A DNA stretch of 7,423 nucleotides from UBA6059 sp964351595 (lineage in GTDB: Bacteria; Bacteroidota; Bacteroidia; Cytophagales; Cyclobacteriaceae): the NCBI GenBank assembly GCA_964351595.1, contig CAYGOT010000143.1, positions 1-7,423 of the forward strand, read 5' to 3'. Below the pieces are notes generated by a model. The model was given only the letters and a program-made list of their open reading frames with translations, was not told where the DNA came from and searched no databases. Positions within the stretch are counted from its first letter, which is position 1; the number at the start of each line of letters is the position of its first letter. Made by a program: the position numbers and the translations under genes. Below are positions 1-6,198 of this stretch, one piece after another.

Positions 1-24
1 ATAAAGCATTACGGAGTAGAAAAC

Positions 25-2712
25 ATGGCACTTTCGACCAAGTACAATTCCCTCGAAGTAGAAGATCGCTGGTATCAGCATTGGATGGACAAAGGGTTCT
101 TTCACGCAGCGCCTAACCCCGATAAGGAGCCATTCAGCATAGTCATACCTCCTCCGAATGTCACAGGTGTCCTGCATATGGGCCATATGCTCAACAATAC
201 CATTCAAGACATCCTCATCCGAAAAGCGCGAATGGAGGGTAAGGAAGCCTGTTGGGTGCCGGGTACGGATCATGCCAGCATCGCAACAGAAGCGAAGGTC
301 GTAAGAATGCTCCGTGAGAAGGGGATTAAGAAAAGTGACCTGACCAGAGATGAGTTCATGGAGCACGCCTGGGAGTGGAAAGAGAAGTATGGCGGGATCA
401 TTCTCGAACAACTCAAGAAGCTCGGAGCAAGCTGCGATTGGGAAAGAACGGCGTTCACCATGGATCCGGACTACTACGATGCTGTCATCAAAGTATTTGT
501 AGACCTCTATCGCAAAGGATTCATCTACAGAGGCCTTCGCATGATCAACTGGGACTGTGAGGCCATGACGGCACTCTCCAACGAAGAAGTGATCTATAAT
601 GAGAATGGTGATACGGCGACATTGTATTCGGTCCGTTATAAAATCCAGGAGTCGGAGGACGAATACGTAACTATTGCTACGGTACGACCTGAGACCATCA
701 TGGGTGATGCGGCCATTGCCGTCAACCCTAGCGATGAAAGGTATAAGCACCTGCTCGGCAAGCACGCAATTGTGCCGTTTGTTGGCCGTGCTATCCCAAT
801 CATAGCTGATAGCTATGTTGATCTGGAGTTTGGAACGGGTTGTTTGAAAGTGACCCCTGCGCATGATCAAAATGACTATGAGATAGGCCAAAGGCACAAT
901 CTCGAAGTGATCGACACCATCAATCTGGATGGCACACTCAATGAGAAATGCGGGGTGCCAGCCTATGTGGGTAAGGATCGATTTGTGGTAAGAAAGATGG
1001 TCATCAAAGACCTGAAAGCTGCGGGTGATCTTGTTGGCTCGGAAGATTTTACTACACGAATTGGAAGATCGGAAAGAACCAACACTGTTGTGGAACCTAA
1101 GCTCTCTCTGCAGTGGTTCATCAATATGCAGGATATCTCCAAAAGAGCATTGTCTGCTGTAGTAGATGATGAGGTTAAGCTACATCCCGCCAAGTTTAAG
1201 AACACCTACATCCACTGGATGGAGAATGTACGCGACTGGTGCATATCGCGCCAACTCTGGTGGGGTCAGCGCATTCCGGCCTATTTCTACGGAGATGGTG
1301 ATGATGATTTTGTAGTGGCTGCCTCGGTTGAAGAAGCTTTGGAACTGGCCAGGGAGGCAAGTGGCAATCACTCGATGACCGCTAATGATCTGAAGCAGGA
1401 TAGTGATGTGCTGGACACCTGGGCCTCATCCTGGCTCTTCCCCATTGAGGTGTTCAAAGGCTTTGGTGACGACTCTTTTGACAAAGAAGCCGGCAAAATA
1501 AAGGCAGGAGCCAACGCTGATCTTGACTACTTCTATCCTACCAGCGTGTTGGTGACTGCTCCAGAGATACTTTTCTTCTGGGTAGCCCGAATGATCATTG
1601 CCGGGTACGAATACAAGGAGGAAAAACCATTTGAAAATGTCTATCTGACTGGGATCGTTCGAGACAAACAGCGGCGGAAGATGTCTAAGTCTCTTGGTAA
1701 TTCACCAGATCCGTTGGATCTCATCGCTCAGTATGGAGCAGATGGTGTACGCACGGGTATGCTCTTCTCATCCCCTGCCGGAAATGACCTGCTCTTCGAC
1801 GAAAAGCTTGTCGAGCAAGGGCGAAACTTCTCCAACAAGATCTGGAATGCCTTTAGGCTCGTGACAGGATGGGAAGTGGCAAAAGGAGAGAAAAACGAAG
1901 AAAATGAGATTGCCATCAAGTGGTTTGAGTCTCGTTTTCAGCAGGCTTTTGTGGAGATTGAAGATCACTTCTCCAAATACAGGATCTCAGACGCTTTGAT
2001 GACCAGCTATAAGCTGGTATGGAACGACTTCTGTAGTTGGTATCTGGAAATGATCAAGCCAGATTATGGAAAGCCTATTGACGAGTATACGCTCAAAGCC
2101 ACCATTGCCTTTTTTGAAAAAGTGCTTAAGACGCTTCACCCGTTCATGCCTTTCATTACAGAGGAGCTGTGGCATCAGATAGCTGAGCGATCGGATGATG
2201 ACTGCATCATCGTGGCAGAGTGGCCAAAACCAGCGCCATTCGACGCTAGTATCATTGCGGTAGCCGAAGAGGCATTTGAAATAATAAGCGCGGTACGAAA
2301 CCTAAGAAATGAAAAGGGTATTTCCATGAAAGAGGCATTGCCTTTGACAATCAATCAAAAAGGAACTGAGGATATCGCTCCCTTCGCTTCGGTAATTAGG
2401 AAGTTGTCCAACTTAGATACGTTAGACTTCTCATCCGAAGCGCCCGACAATGCCATTTCGTTCGTGGTAAGGACGAACGAATGCCATGTAACCTTGGCAG
2501 GACTTATTGACGCGGACAAAGAGCGTGAAGAGCTCCAAAAGGAGATCGAATACCTCACAGGTTTCAAAAATACCATAGAGAAAAAGCTAAGCAACGAGCG
2601 GTTTGTGAATAATGCACCGGAGCAGGTAGTGGCCATGGAAAAGAAGAAGCTGGAAGATACCATTGCCAAGATCAAATCGCTGCAAGACAATTTGGCCAAG
2701 CTCTCCCAATGA
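25..2712 (+). CDS. valS: Valyl-tRNA synthetase (class I aminoacyl-tRNA synthetase)
   Basis: Cytoplasmic enzyme that activates valine with ATP, charges tRNA-Val, and hydrolyses mischarged Thr-tRNA-Val. At 895 residues it has normal full length for the family. Visible signatures are the class I HIGH motif as HMGH at residues 51-54 after the PPPNVTG lead-in, the CP1 editing domain with ATVRPET (218-224) and TPAHDQND (277-284), the RDWCISRQLWWGQRIP block starting at residue 403, and KMSKS at 552-556. A tRNA-anticodon-binding helical domain follows, and the C-terminal 65 or so residues form the Lys/Glu-rich two-helix coiled coil typical of ValS. The start at 25 is supported by an ACGGAG purine stretch at 11-16 and by the KYNSLEVEDRWYQHW N-terminus usual in the family. 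Its stop overlaps the next gene's ATG. The promoter lies mostly or wholly left of the window. Nothing looks broken. Confidence 0.98.
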   Translation: MALSTKYNSLEVEDRWYQHWMDKGFFHAAPNPDKEPFSIVIPPPNVTGVLHMGHMLNNTIQDILIRKARMEGKEACWVPGTDHASIATEAKVVRMLREKGIKKSDLTRDEFMEHAWEWKEKYGGIILEQLKKLGASCDWERTAFTMDPDYYDAVIKVFVDLYRKGFIYRGLRMINWDCEAMTALSNEEVIYNENGDTATLYSVRYKIQESEDEYVTIATVRPETIMGDAAIAVNPSDERYKHLLGKHAIVPFVGRAIPIIADSYVDLEFGTGCLKVTPAHDQNDYEIGQRHNLEVIDTINLDGTLNEKCGVPAYVGKDRFVVRKMVIKDLKAAGDLVGSEDFTTRIGRSERTNTVVEPKLSLQWFINMQDISKRALSAVVDDEVKLHPAKFKNTYIHWMENVRDWCISRQLWWGQRIPAYFYGDGDDDFVVAASVEEALELAREASGNHSMTANDLKQDSDVLDTWASSWLFPIEVFKGFGDDSFDKEAGKIKAGANADLDYFYPTSVLVTAPEILFFWVARMIIAGYEYKEEKPFENVYLTGIVRDKQRRKMSKSLGNSPDPLDLIAQYGADGVRTGMLFSSPAGNDLLFDEKLVEQGRNFSNKIWNAFRLVTGWEVAKGEKNEENEIAIKWFESRFQQAFVEIEDHFSKYRISDALMTSYKLVWNDFCSWYLEMIKPDYGKPIDEYTLKATIAFFEKVLKTLHPFMPFITEELWHQIAERSDDDCIIVAEWPKPAPFDASIIAVAEEAFEIISAVRNLRNEKGISMKEALPLTINQKGTEDIAPFASVIRKLSNLDTLDFSSEAPDNAISFVVRTNECHVTLAGLIDADKEREELQKEIEYLTGFKNTIEKKLSNERFVNNAPEQVVAMEKKKLEDTIAKIKSLQDNLAKLSQ

Positions 2713-2957
2713 GTTGGCAACTTATCGTTGATGTCATAGGTTGGGTGGGCTCGATCGAGGTGATCCTGGCCTATGGTCTCAATAGCTATCAGAAGATCAA
2801 GTCTGACTCCCTCTTGTACCAGACCCTCAACTTGACCGGAGGTATCTTTTTGATCATCAACACGATCTATTATGGCGCCTATCCATCTACAGCCATCAAT
2901 GTGGTTTGGGTAGTGATCGCTACAATTGCGATAGGAAGTCTTATCAGAAAAAAGTGA
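2709..2957 (+). CDS. Small three-helix membrane protein, CBU_0592-like family, function unknown
   Basis: An 82-residue, strongly hydrophobic protein with three predicted membrane segments, roughly residues 5-24, 38-56 and 62-79, and a basic tail (RKK). The layout, with a short polar loop (SYQKIKSDS, 26-34) after helix 1 and NLTGG plus NxxYYGAYPS around helix 2, resembles the small uncharacterised CBU_0592-like membrane proteins; this assignment is from memory of the family and is moderate. There is no signal-peptide cleavage motif and no catalytic motif. Glu17 lies inside the first hydrophobic segment, which is unusual enough to be functional, but no role can be assigned. The ATG overlaps the valS stop in an ATGA arrangement, so translation is probably coupled to valS. 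The TGA stop directly abuts the stop of the convergent alanine-dehydrogenase-like gene. Confidence 0.85.
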   Translation: MSWQLIVDVIGWVGSIEVILAYGLNSYQKIKSDSLLYQTLNLTGGIFLIINTIYYGAYPSTAINVVWVVIATIAIGSLIRKK

Positions 2958-4184
2958 TCAGAATCTTGCTGCCATTAGCAAGTTGAGGTCTTTGTATTTG
3001 AGGTTGAACTTCCTTGCCAGATGGACATTCGTCAATGCTCCACGATAGCAGTACACTCCCTTCATAAACCATTTGTGACTGAAGATCATATCGTCCACCC
3101 CACCTACTTCGGCGATCTGGTTGAGCGTTGGAGTGAATATGTTGCCTAGCGCGTTGGTGGCAGTCCTAGGGAATCTTGATGCGATGTTTGGGACGCAATA
3201 GTGGATGACATCATGCTTGCGAAAAACCGGCTTACGTAAGTTAGTCAGCTCACTCGTCTCAATACACCCCCCCTGATCGATGCTCACATCAATTACCACC
3301 GAGCCGGGACTCATTTGGGCAACCATTTCCTCTGATACCACAATTTTAGTCCGTCCTTTTTCCGCTCTCATAGCTCCAATGAGCACATCAGCATTCTTGA
3401 TTGCGGTAGCTAATGTGCCAGGATCAATAGTCGAAGTATATACCGGCTGGGCTATAGCATGCTTCAGCCTCCTGAGCTTGTAGATATGATTATCAAATAT
3501 CTGGATGTCCACCCCCAGGCCAAGGGCTGCCCGTGCCGCATACTCTGCGACCGTACCGGCTCCAAGAATGACCACTTTAGTCGGTGGTACTCCTGTAATG
3601 CCGCCTACAATGACGCCCTTGCCACCATTAGAAGTATTAAGATATTCCGCGGCGATCAGCATTACAGAGCTACCCGCGATCTCACTCATGGCGCGCACGA
3701 GTGGTAAGCCACCCACCTTATCCTCTATGAATTCATAACCAATCGCCGTGATGTTTTTAGTGTTGAGTTCCTGGATAAACTCGGCCGTTTGCCGACCCGT
3801 CTGGAATGCGGAAATAAGTGTTTTTCCCCTTTTGATATAGCCAATCTCCGGGATGGTGGGAGGCTCTACCTTCATGATGATATCGGCCTCAAAAGCTTCC
3901 TTGGCCGAATAGGCAATCTCCGCACCAGCCTCGCTGTATTCCTTATCAGAATAATTGGCTGAGTCACCAGCGCCGGTCTCTACTACCACCCGGTGGCCGT
4001 TGCTTACCAGTACTTCTACCGACTCAGGCTTGAGCGATACTCGATTTTCCTGAAGAGATTTCTCCTTTGGTACCCCAATAAATAAGGTCTTATTGCCTTC
4101 TTTGATCTTGAGGAGTTGCTCCTTTGGATAGAGTGCCGTCTCCTTGGCAAGAGCAGAAAGACCTGATTTAAAAGGTTCGGTCAT
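2958..4184 (-). CDS. ald: Alanine dehydrogenase-like NAD-dependent oxidoreductase
   Basis: A 408-residue member of the alanine dehydrogenase/PntA N-terminal family. Classical Ald reversibly converts L-alanine to pyruvate and ammonia with NAD. An N-terminal extension of about 30 residues precedes the usual GVPKE start (37-41), where Arg48 matches the pyruvate-binding Arg. Lys105 (IIMKVEPP) matches the substrate Lys. The Rossmann fold has VVILGAGTVAEYA (204-216), a GxGxxA rather than GxGxxG loop, with Asp231 at the end of the second strand, which favours NAD. VIDVSIDQGG (297-306) holds the conserved Asp303. The oddity is that the catalytic His of classical Ald (YLHLA) is replaced: this protein reads LISAFQTGRQ around Gln128, more like PntA. 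The substrate is therefore uncertain, although the fold assignment is firm. It is the last gene of the leftward operon. Its ATG lies 17 bases inside tsaE, and its stop touches that of the convergent membrane-protein gene. Confidence 0.85.
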   Translation of the reverse strand: MTEPFKSGLSALAKETALYPKEQLLKIKEGNKTLFIGVPKEKSLQENRVSLKPESVEVLVSNGHRVVVETGAGDSANYSDKEYSEAGAEIAYSAKEAFEADIIMKVEPPTIPEIGYIKRGKTLISAFQTGRQTAEFIQELNTKNITAIGYEFIEDKVGGLPLVRAMSEIAGSSVMLIAAEYLNTSNGGKGVIVGGITGVPPTKVVILGAGTVAEYAARAALGLGVDIQIFDNHIYKLRRLKHAIAQPVYTSTIDPGTLATAIKNADVLIGAMRAEKGRTKIVVSEEMVAQMSPGSVVIDVSIDQGGCIETSELTNLRKPVFRKHDVIHYCVPNIASRFPRTATNALGNIFTPTLNQIAEVGGVDDMIFSHKWFMKGVYCYRGALTNVHLARKFNLKYKDLNLLMAARF

Positions 4185-4605
4185 TGTGTGTCAGAATAAG
4201 GTTTCTGCCTGTTTCTGATACTAAATTAATATTTATTTCGAGGTATTTGTCAGGAATCAAAGAAGGTATTTTTTCAGCCCACTCGATGAAGCACAAAGCT
4301 CCCGAATACAAATATTCGTCGGTACCAATATCGTAGGCCTCCTCTTCATCCCGGATCCTGTAGAAATCAAAATGAAAGTATTGCTTTTCATTTTCATCAG
4401 CATACTCATTGACAAGACTATAGGTGGGGCTGGATATTTCATCCTTTATTCCCATTAAGCTACCAATGGCCTTGACCAGGGTCGTTTTACCAGCTCCCAT
4501 CTCCCCCTCCAGCAACCATACTTTATGGTTGCCGGCATTTTCAATGATGTATCTGGCAGCTCCATTAATTTGCGCTAGCCCATCATAGCTGTACTCCTTA
4601 GTCAT
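4168..4605 (-). CDS. tsaE: tRNA threonylcarbamoyladenosine biosynthesis ATPase TsaE
   Basis: A cytoplasmic P-loop ATPase that works with TsaB and TsaD to make N6-threonylcarbamoyladenosine at position 37 of ANN-decoding tRNAs; TsaE hydrolysis of ATP resets the TsaBD complex. The 145-residue length is typical. Key residues are the Walker A loop GEMGAGKTT (34-42), the switch-like ISSPTYSLVNEY (57-68), HFDFYRI with the metal-binding Asp80, and FIEWAEK with Glu108-Trp109, matching the conserved acidic-Trp pair of the family. It is the middle gene of the leftward operon. Its start overlaps the last 8 bases of porX (ATGACTAA), and its end overlaps the alanine-dehydrogenase-like gene by 17 bases. 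An AAGGAG sits only one base before the ATG, too close for a normal Shine-Dalgarno site, so re-initiation by ribosomes finishing porX is likely (inference). Confidence 0.95.
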   Translation of the reverse strand: MTKEYSYDGLAQINGAARYIIENAGNHKVWLLEGEMGAGKTTLVKAIGSLMGIKDEISSPTYSLVNEYADENEKQYFHFDFYRIRDEEEAYDIGTDEYLYSGALCFIEWAEKIPSLIPDKYLEININLVSETGRNLILTHNDRTF

Positions 4606-4614
4606 ACTCCTTAG
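4592..4614 (-). repeat. Short tandem duplication across the porX stop/tsaE start
   Basis: On the minus strand the ten bases CTAAGGAGTA occur twice with a period of 13 (4614-4605 and 4601-4592). The first copy encodes the Lys-Glu-Tyr end of PorX and provides the A of the tsaE ATG. The second contains the porX TAA stop and encodes Lys-Glu-Tyr at TsaE residues 3-5 in the shifted frame. The repeat is plainly present in the sequence; its origin as a duplication is inferred. Confidence 0.7.
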
Positions 4615-6160
4615 GACGAAGTGTCACCACCGGCAAGATCATCTCCTCCATGCTGATACCCCCATGCTGGAAAGTGTCCTTATAATGGTTGACGTAGTAG
4701 TTAAAATTGTTTGGATACGCGAAGAAATAGTCTTCCTGAGCTATCGCAAATGAAGTGCTCACATTCTGTCTTGGGAGCTCTAAAGTCTCCGGCTTACGAA
4801 CTTCGAAAACATCCTTGCCGTCATACCCAAGGTTTTTACCTTGCTTGTATCGGAGATTCGTATTTGTGTTTCGGTCTCCGATAATTTTAAAGGGTCGTCT
4901 TACGCGAATAGTACCATGGTCTGTAGTCACAATCACTTTCACATTACTCTCAGATATCTTCTTCATAAAGTCCAGTAATGACGAGTGCAAAAACCACGAT
5001 AGGGTCAGTGATCGGTATGCAGCCTCATCAGGAGCCAACTCCCTGATCATCTGCATATCCGTGCGCGCATGGGAAAGCATGTCCACAAAGTTGAATACCA
5101 CAACGTTCAAGTCATTGTTCATGAGGTTGGGTGTAATATCAAGCAACGTCTTGCCGTGGTTGGCATGGATAATTTTGTGATAACTTGACTTGATATTCAG
5201 TCTGTTCTTATCAAGGTTTCGCTTCAAAAACTCTTCTTCATTATTGTTCTTTCCTTCATCCTTATCATCTCCTACCCATAGATCCGGGTGACGCTTCTCC
5301 ATTTCGCTGGGCATCATTCCAGAGAAAATGGCATTTCTGGCATAAGCGGTGGTCGTAGGCAGAATAGAATAGTAAAAATCGTCTTCGACCATGTTGAACA
5401 AATCCGCCATGGTGGGCTCCAGGATTTCCCATTGGTCATACCTCAGATTATCTATGACTATAAAAAAGACGGGTACTCCCTCCTCAAGCTGCGGGAAGAC
5501 TTTTTTCTTCATGAGCTGGTTGCTCAAGACCGGATGATCCACATTAGGGTCTGTCACCCAATCCTCATAATTGGACTTAATGAAGGAGGCAAAATTCTTA
5601 TTGGCTTCTTCCTTCTGATTGTCCAATATCTCGGACATGCTCTTGTCTTCCGTATTCTCAATCTCCAGCTCCCAATACACGAGTTTCTTATAGACATCAA
5701 CCCACTCATTGTAATCCATGTCATCATAGAAGGCCATGCTGATATTTCGGAAATCCTGTTGGTAGCTTAAGTTGGTCTTCTCACTCACCAATCGCTTATT
5801 GTCCAGCAGTTTCTTGACCGATAGTAAGATTTGGTTTGGGTTGAGTGGCTTAATAAGATAATCGGCGATTTTAGAGCCTATGGCCTCTTCCATGATATGC
5901 TCTTCCTCGCTTTTAGTGATCATCACCACGGGTACATTAGGGTTGCTTGTCTTGATGTGACTGAGTGTCTCCAGACCCGTCATGCCAGGCATATTTTCAT
6001 CAAGAAAAACTATGTCGTAGTTGTCTTTACCAATTTCATCGAGTGCATCCGCACCACTATTTACTGGGGTCACATTGTAGCCCTTATTATTTAAAAAAAG
6101 TATGTGTGGCTTCAACAATTCTATCTCGTCATCGGCCCACAAAATCTTGTATCTTTGCAT
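4598..6160 (-). CDS. porX: PorX: response regulator with PglZ alkaline-phosphatase domain (type IX secretion control)
   Basis: Cytoplasmic response regulator which, in Bacteroidota, pairs with the sensor kinase PorY and controls type IX secretion and gliding genes. The 520 residues are full length. The receiver domain (about 1-120) has the acidic pair Asp10-Asp11, phospho-acceptor Asp54 (VFLDENMPG), Thr82 and Lys104. A helical linker (about 125-225) follows, then a PglZ/alkaline-phosphatase-superfamily domain. Its putative metal and catalytic residues are all present: Asp237 (IVIDNLRYDQ), a Thr nucleophile in PTTT (268-271), Asp360 and His364 (FVDMLSH), Asp414-His415 (TTDHG) and His499 (QHGG). 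There is no DNA-binding domain, as expected for PorX. Published work on a homologue reports zinc-dependent cleavage of oligonucleotides. It is first in a porX-tsaE-ald-like operon and divergent from the HD gene, with 38 bases between. No por/spr secretion genes or porY lie in the window. The start at 6160 gives the family N-terminus MQRYKILWADDE. Confidence 0.95.
   Translation of the reverse strand: MQRYKILWADDEIELLKPHILFLNNKGYNVTPVNSGADALDEIGKDNYDIVFLDENMPGMTGLETLSHIKTSNPNVPVVMITKSEEEHIMEEAIGSKIADYLIKPLNPNQILLSVKKLLDNKRLVSEKTNLSYQQDFRNISMAFYDDMDYNEWVDVYKKLVYWELEIENTEDKSMSEILDNQKEEANKNFASFIKSNYEDWVTDPNVDHPVLSNQLMKKKVFPQLEEGVPVFFIVIDNLRYDQWEILEPTMADLFNMVEDDFYYSILPTTTAYARNAIFSGMMPSEMEKRHPDLWVGDDKDEGKNNNEEEFLKRNLDKNRLNIKSSYHKIIHANHGKTLLDITPNLMNNDLNVVVFNFVDMLSHARTDMQMIRELAPDEAAYRSLTLSWFLHSSLLDFMKKISESNVKVIVTTDHGTIRVRRPFKIIGDRNTNTNLRYKQGKNLGYDGKDVFEVRKPETLELPRQNVSTSFAIAQEDYFFAYPNNFNYYVNHYKDTFQHGGISMEEMILPVVTLRPKEYD
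6150..6157 (+). promoter_or_regulatory. Putative Bacteroidota -7 promoter element for the HD gene
   Basis: TATCTTTG exactly matches the Bacteroidota sigma-A -7 consensus TAnnTTTG and is followed by CA, a common context. It points toward the HD gene, with its proposed start 41 bases downstream, giving a leader of about 35 bases. It lies inside the first codons of the divergent porX gene (antisense to its residues 2-4). No clear TTG or TTTG -33 element is visible at the expected distance upstream, so this is a half-supported promoter call. Confidence 0.5.
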
Positions 6161-6198
6161 TCTTTCTGTATTTTCAGCTTTAAATTAATCCTTTTATC
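6161..6198. other. Divergent intergenic region between porX and the HD gene
   Basis: Thirty-eight A+T-rich bases separate the porX ATG from the proposed CTG of the HD gene. On the minus strand, TAATTTAA (6187-6180) is one base off the TAnnTTTG -7 consensus and could serve porX. No convincing -33 element accompanies it, so the porX promoter remains unidentified. I see no hairpin, operator repeat or small RNA here, and no strong Shine-Dalgarno sequence for either gene, which is usual in this phylum. Confidence 0.5.

Noticed and set aside
2355..2720. 121-codon minus-strand open frame opposite the end of valS
   Set aside because: It is the antisense shadow of the ValS C-terminal coiled coil, whose Lys/Glu-rich codons read as Phe/Ser-rich sequence on the other strand.
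2940..2975. Possible bidirectional terminator around the convergent junction
   Set aside because: Only a four-base stem (ATCA/TGAT) around an A-rich loop can be drawn, too weak for an intrinsic terminator.
3267..3273. Run of seven C in the alanine-dehydrogenase-like gene as a phase-variation tract
   Set aside because: It encodes the conserved Gln-Gly-Gly of the IDQGG motif in frame, and seven bases is short for a contingency tract; the frame is intact.
4598..5500. PglZ domain suggesting a BREX phage-defence locus
   Set aside because: BREX PglZ is accompanied by BrxC, PglX methyltransferase and BrxL, none of which is here; fusion to a receiver domain identifies PorX instead.
4755..5770. Long plus-strand open frames antisense to porX (141 and 160 codons)
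   Set aside because: They lie opposite a fully conserved, motif-rich porX reading frame, show no recognisable domains, and read as shadow frames.
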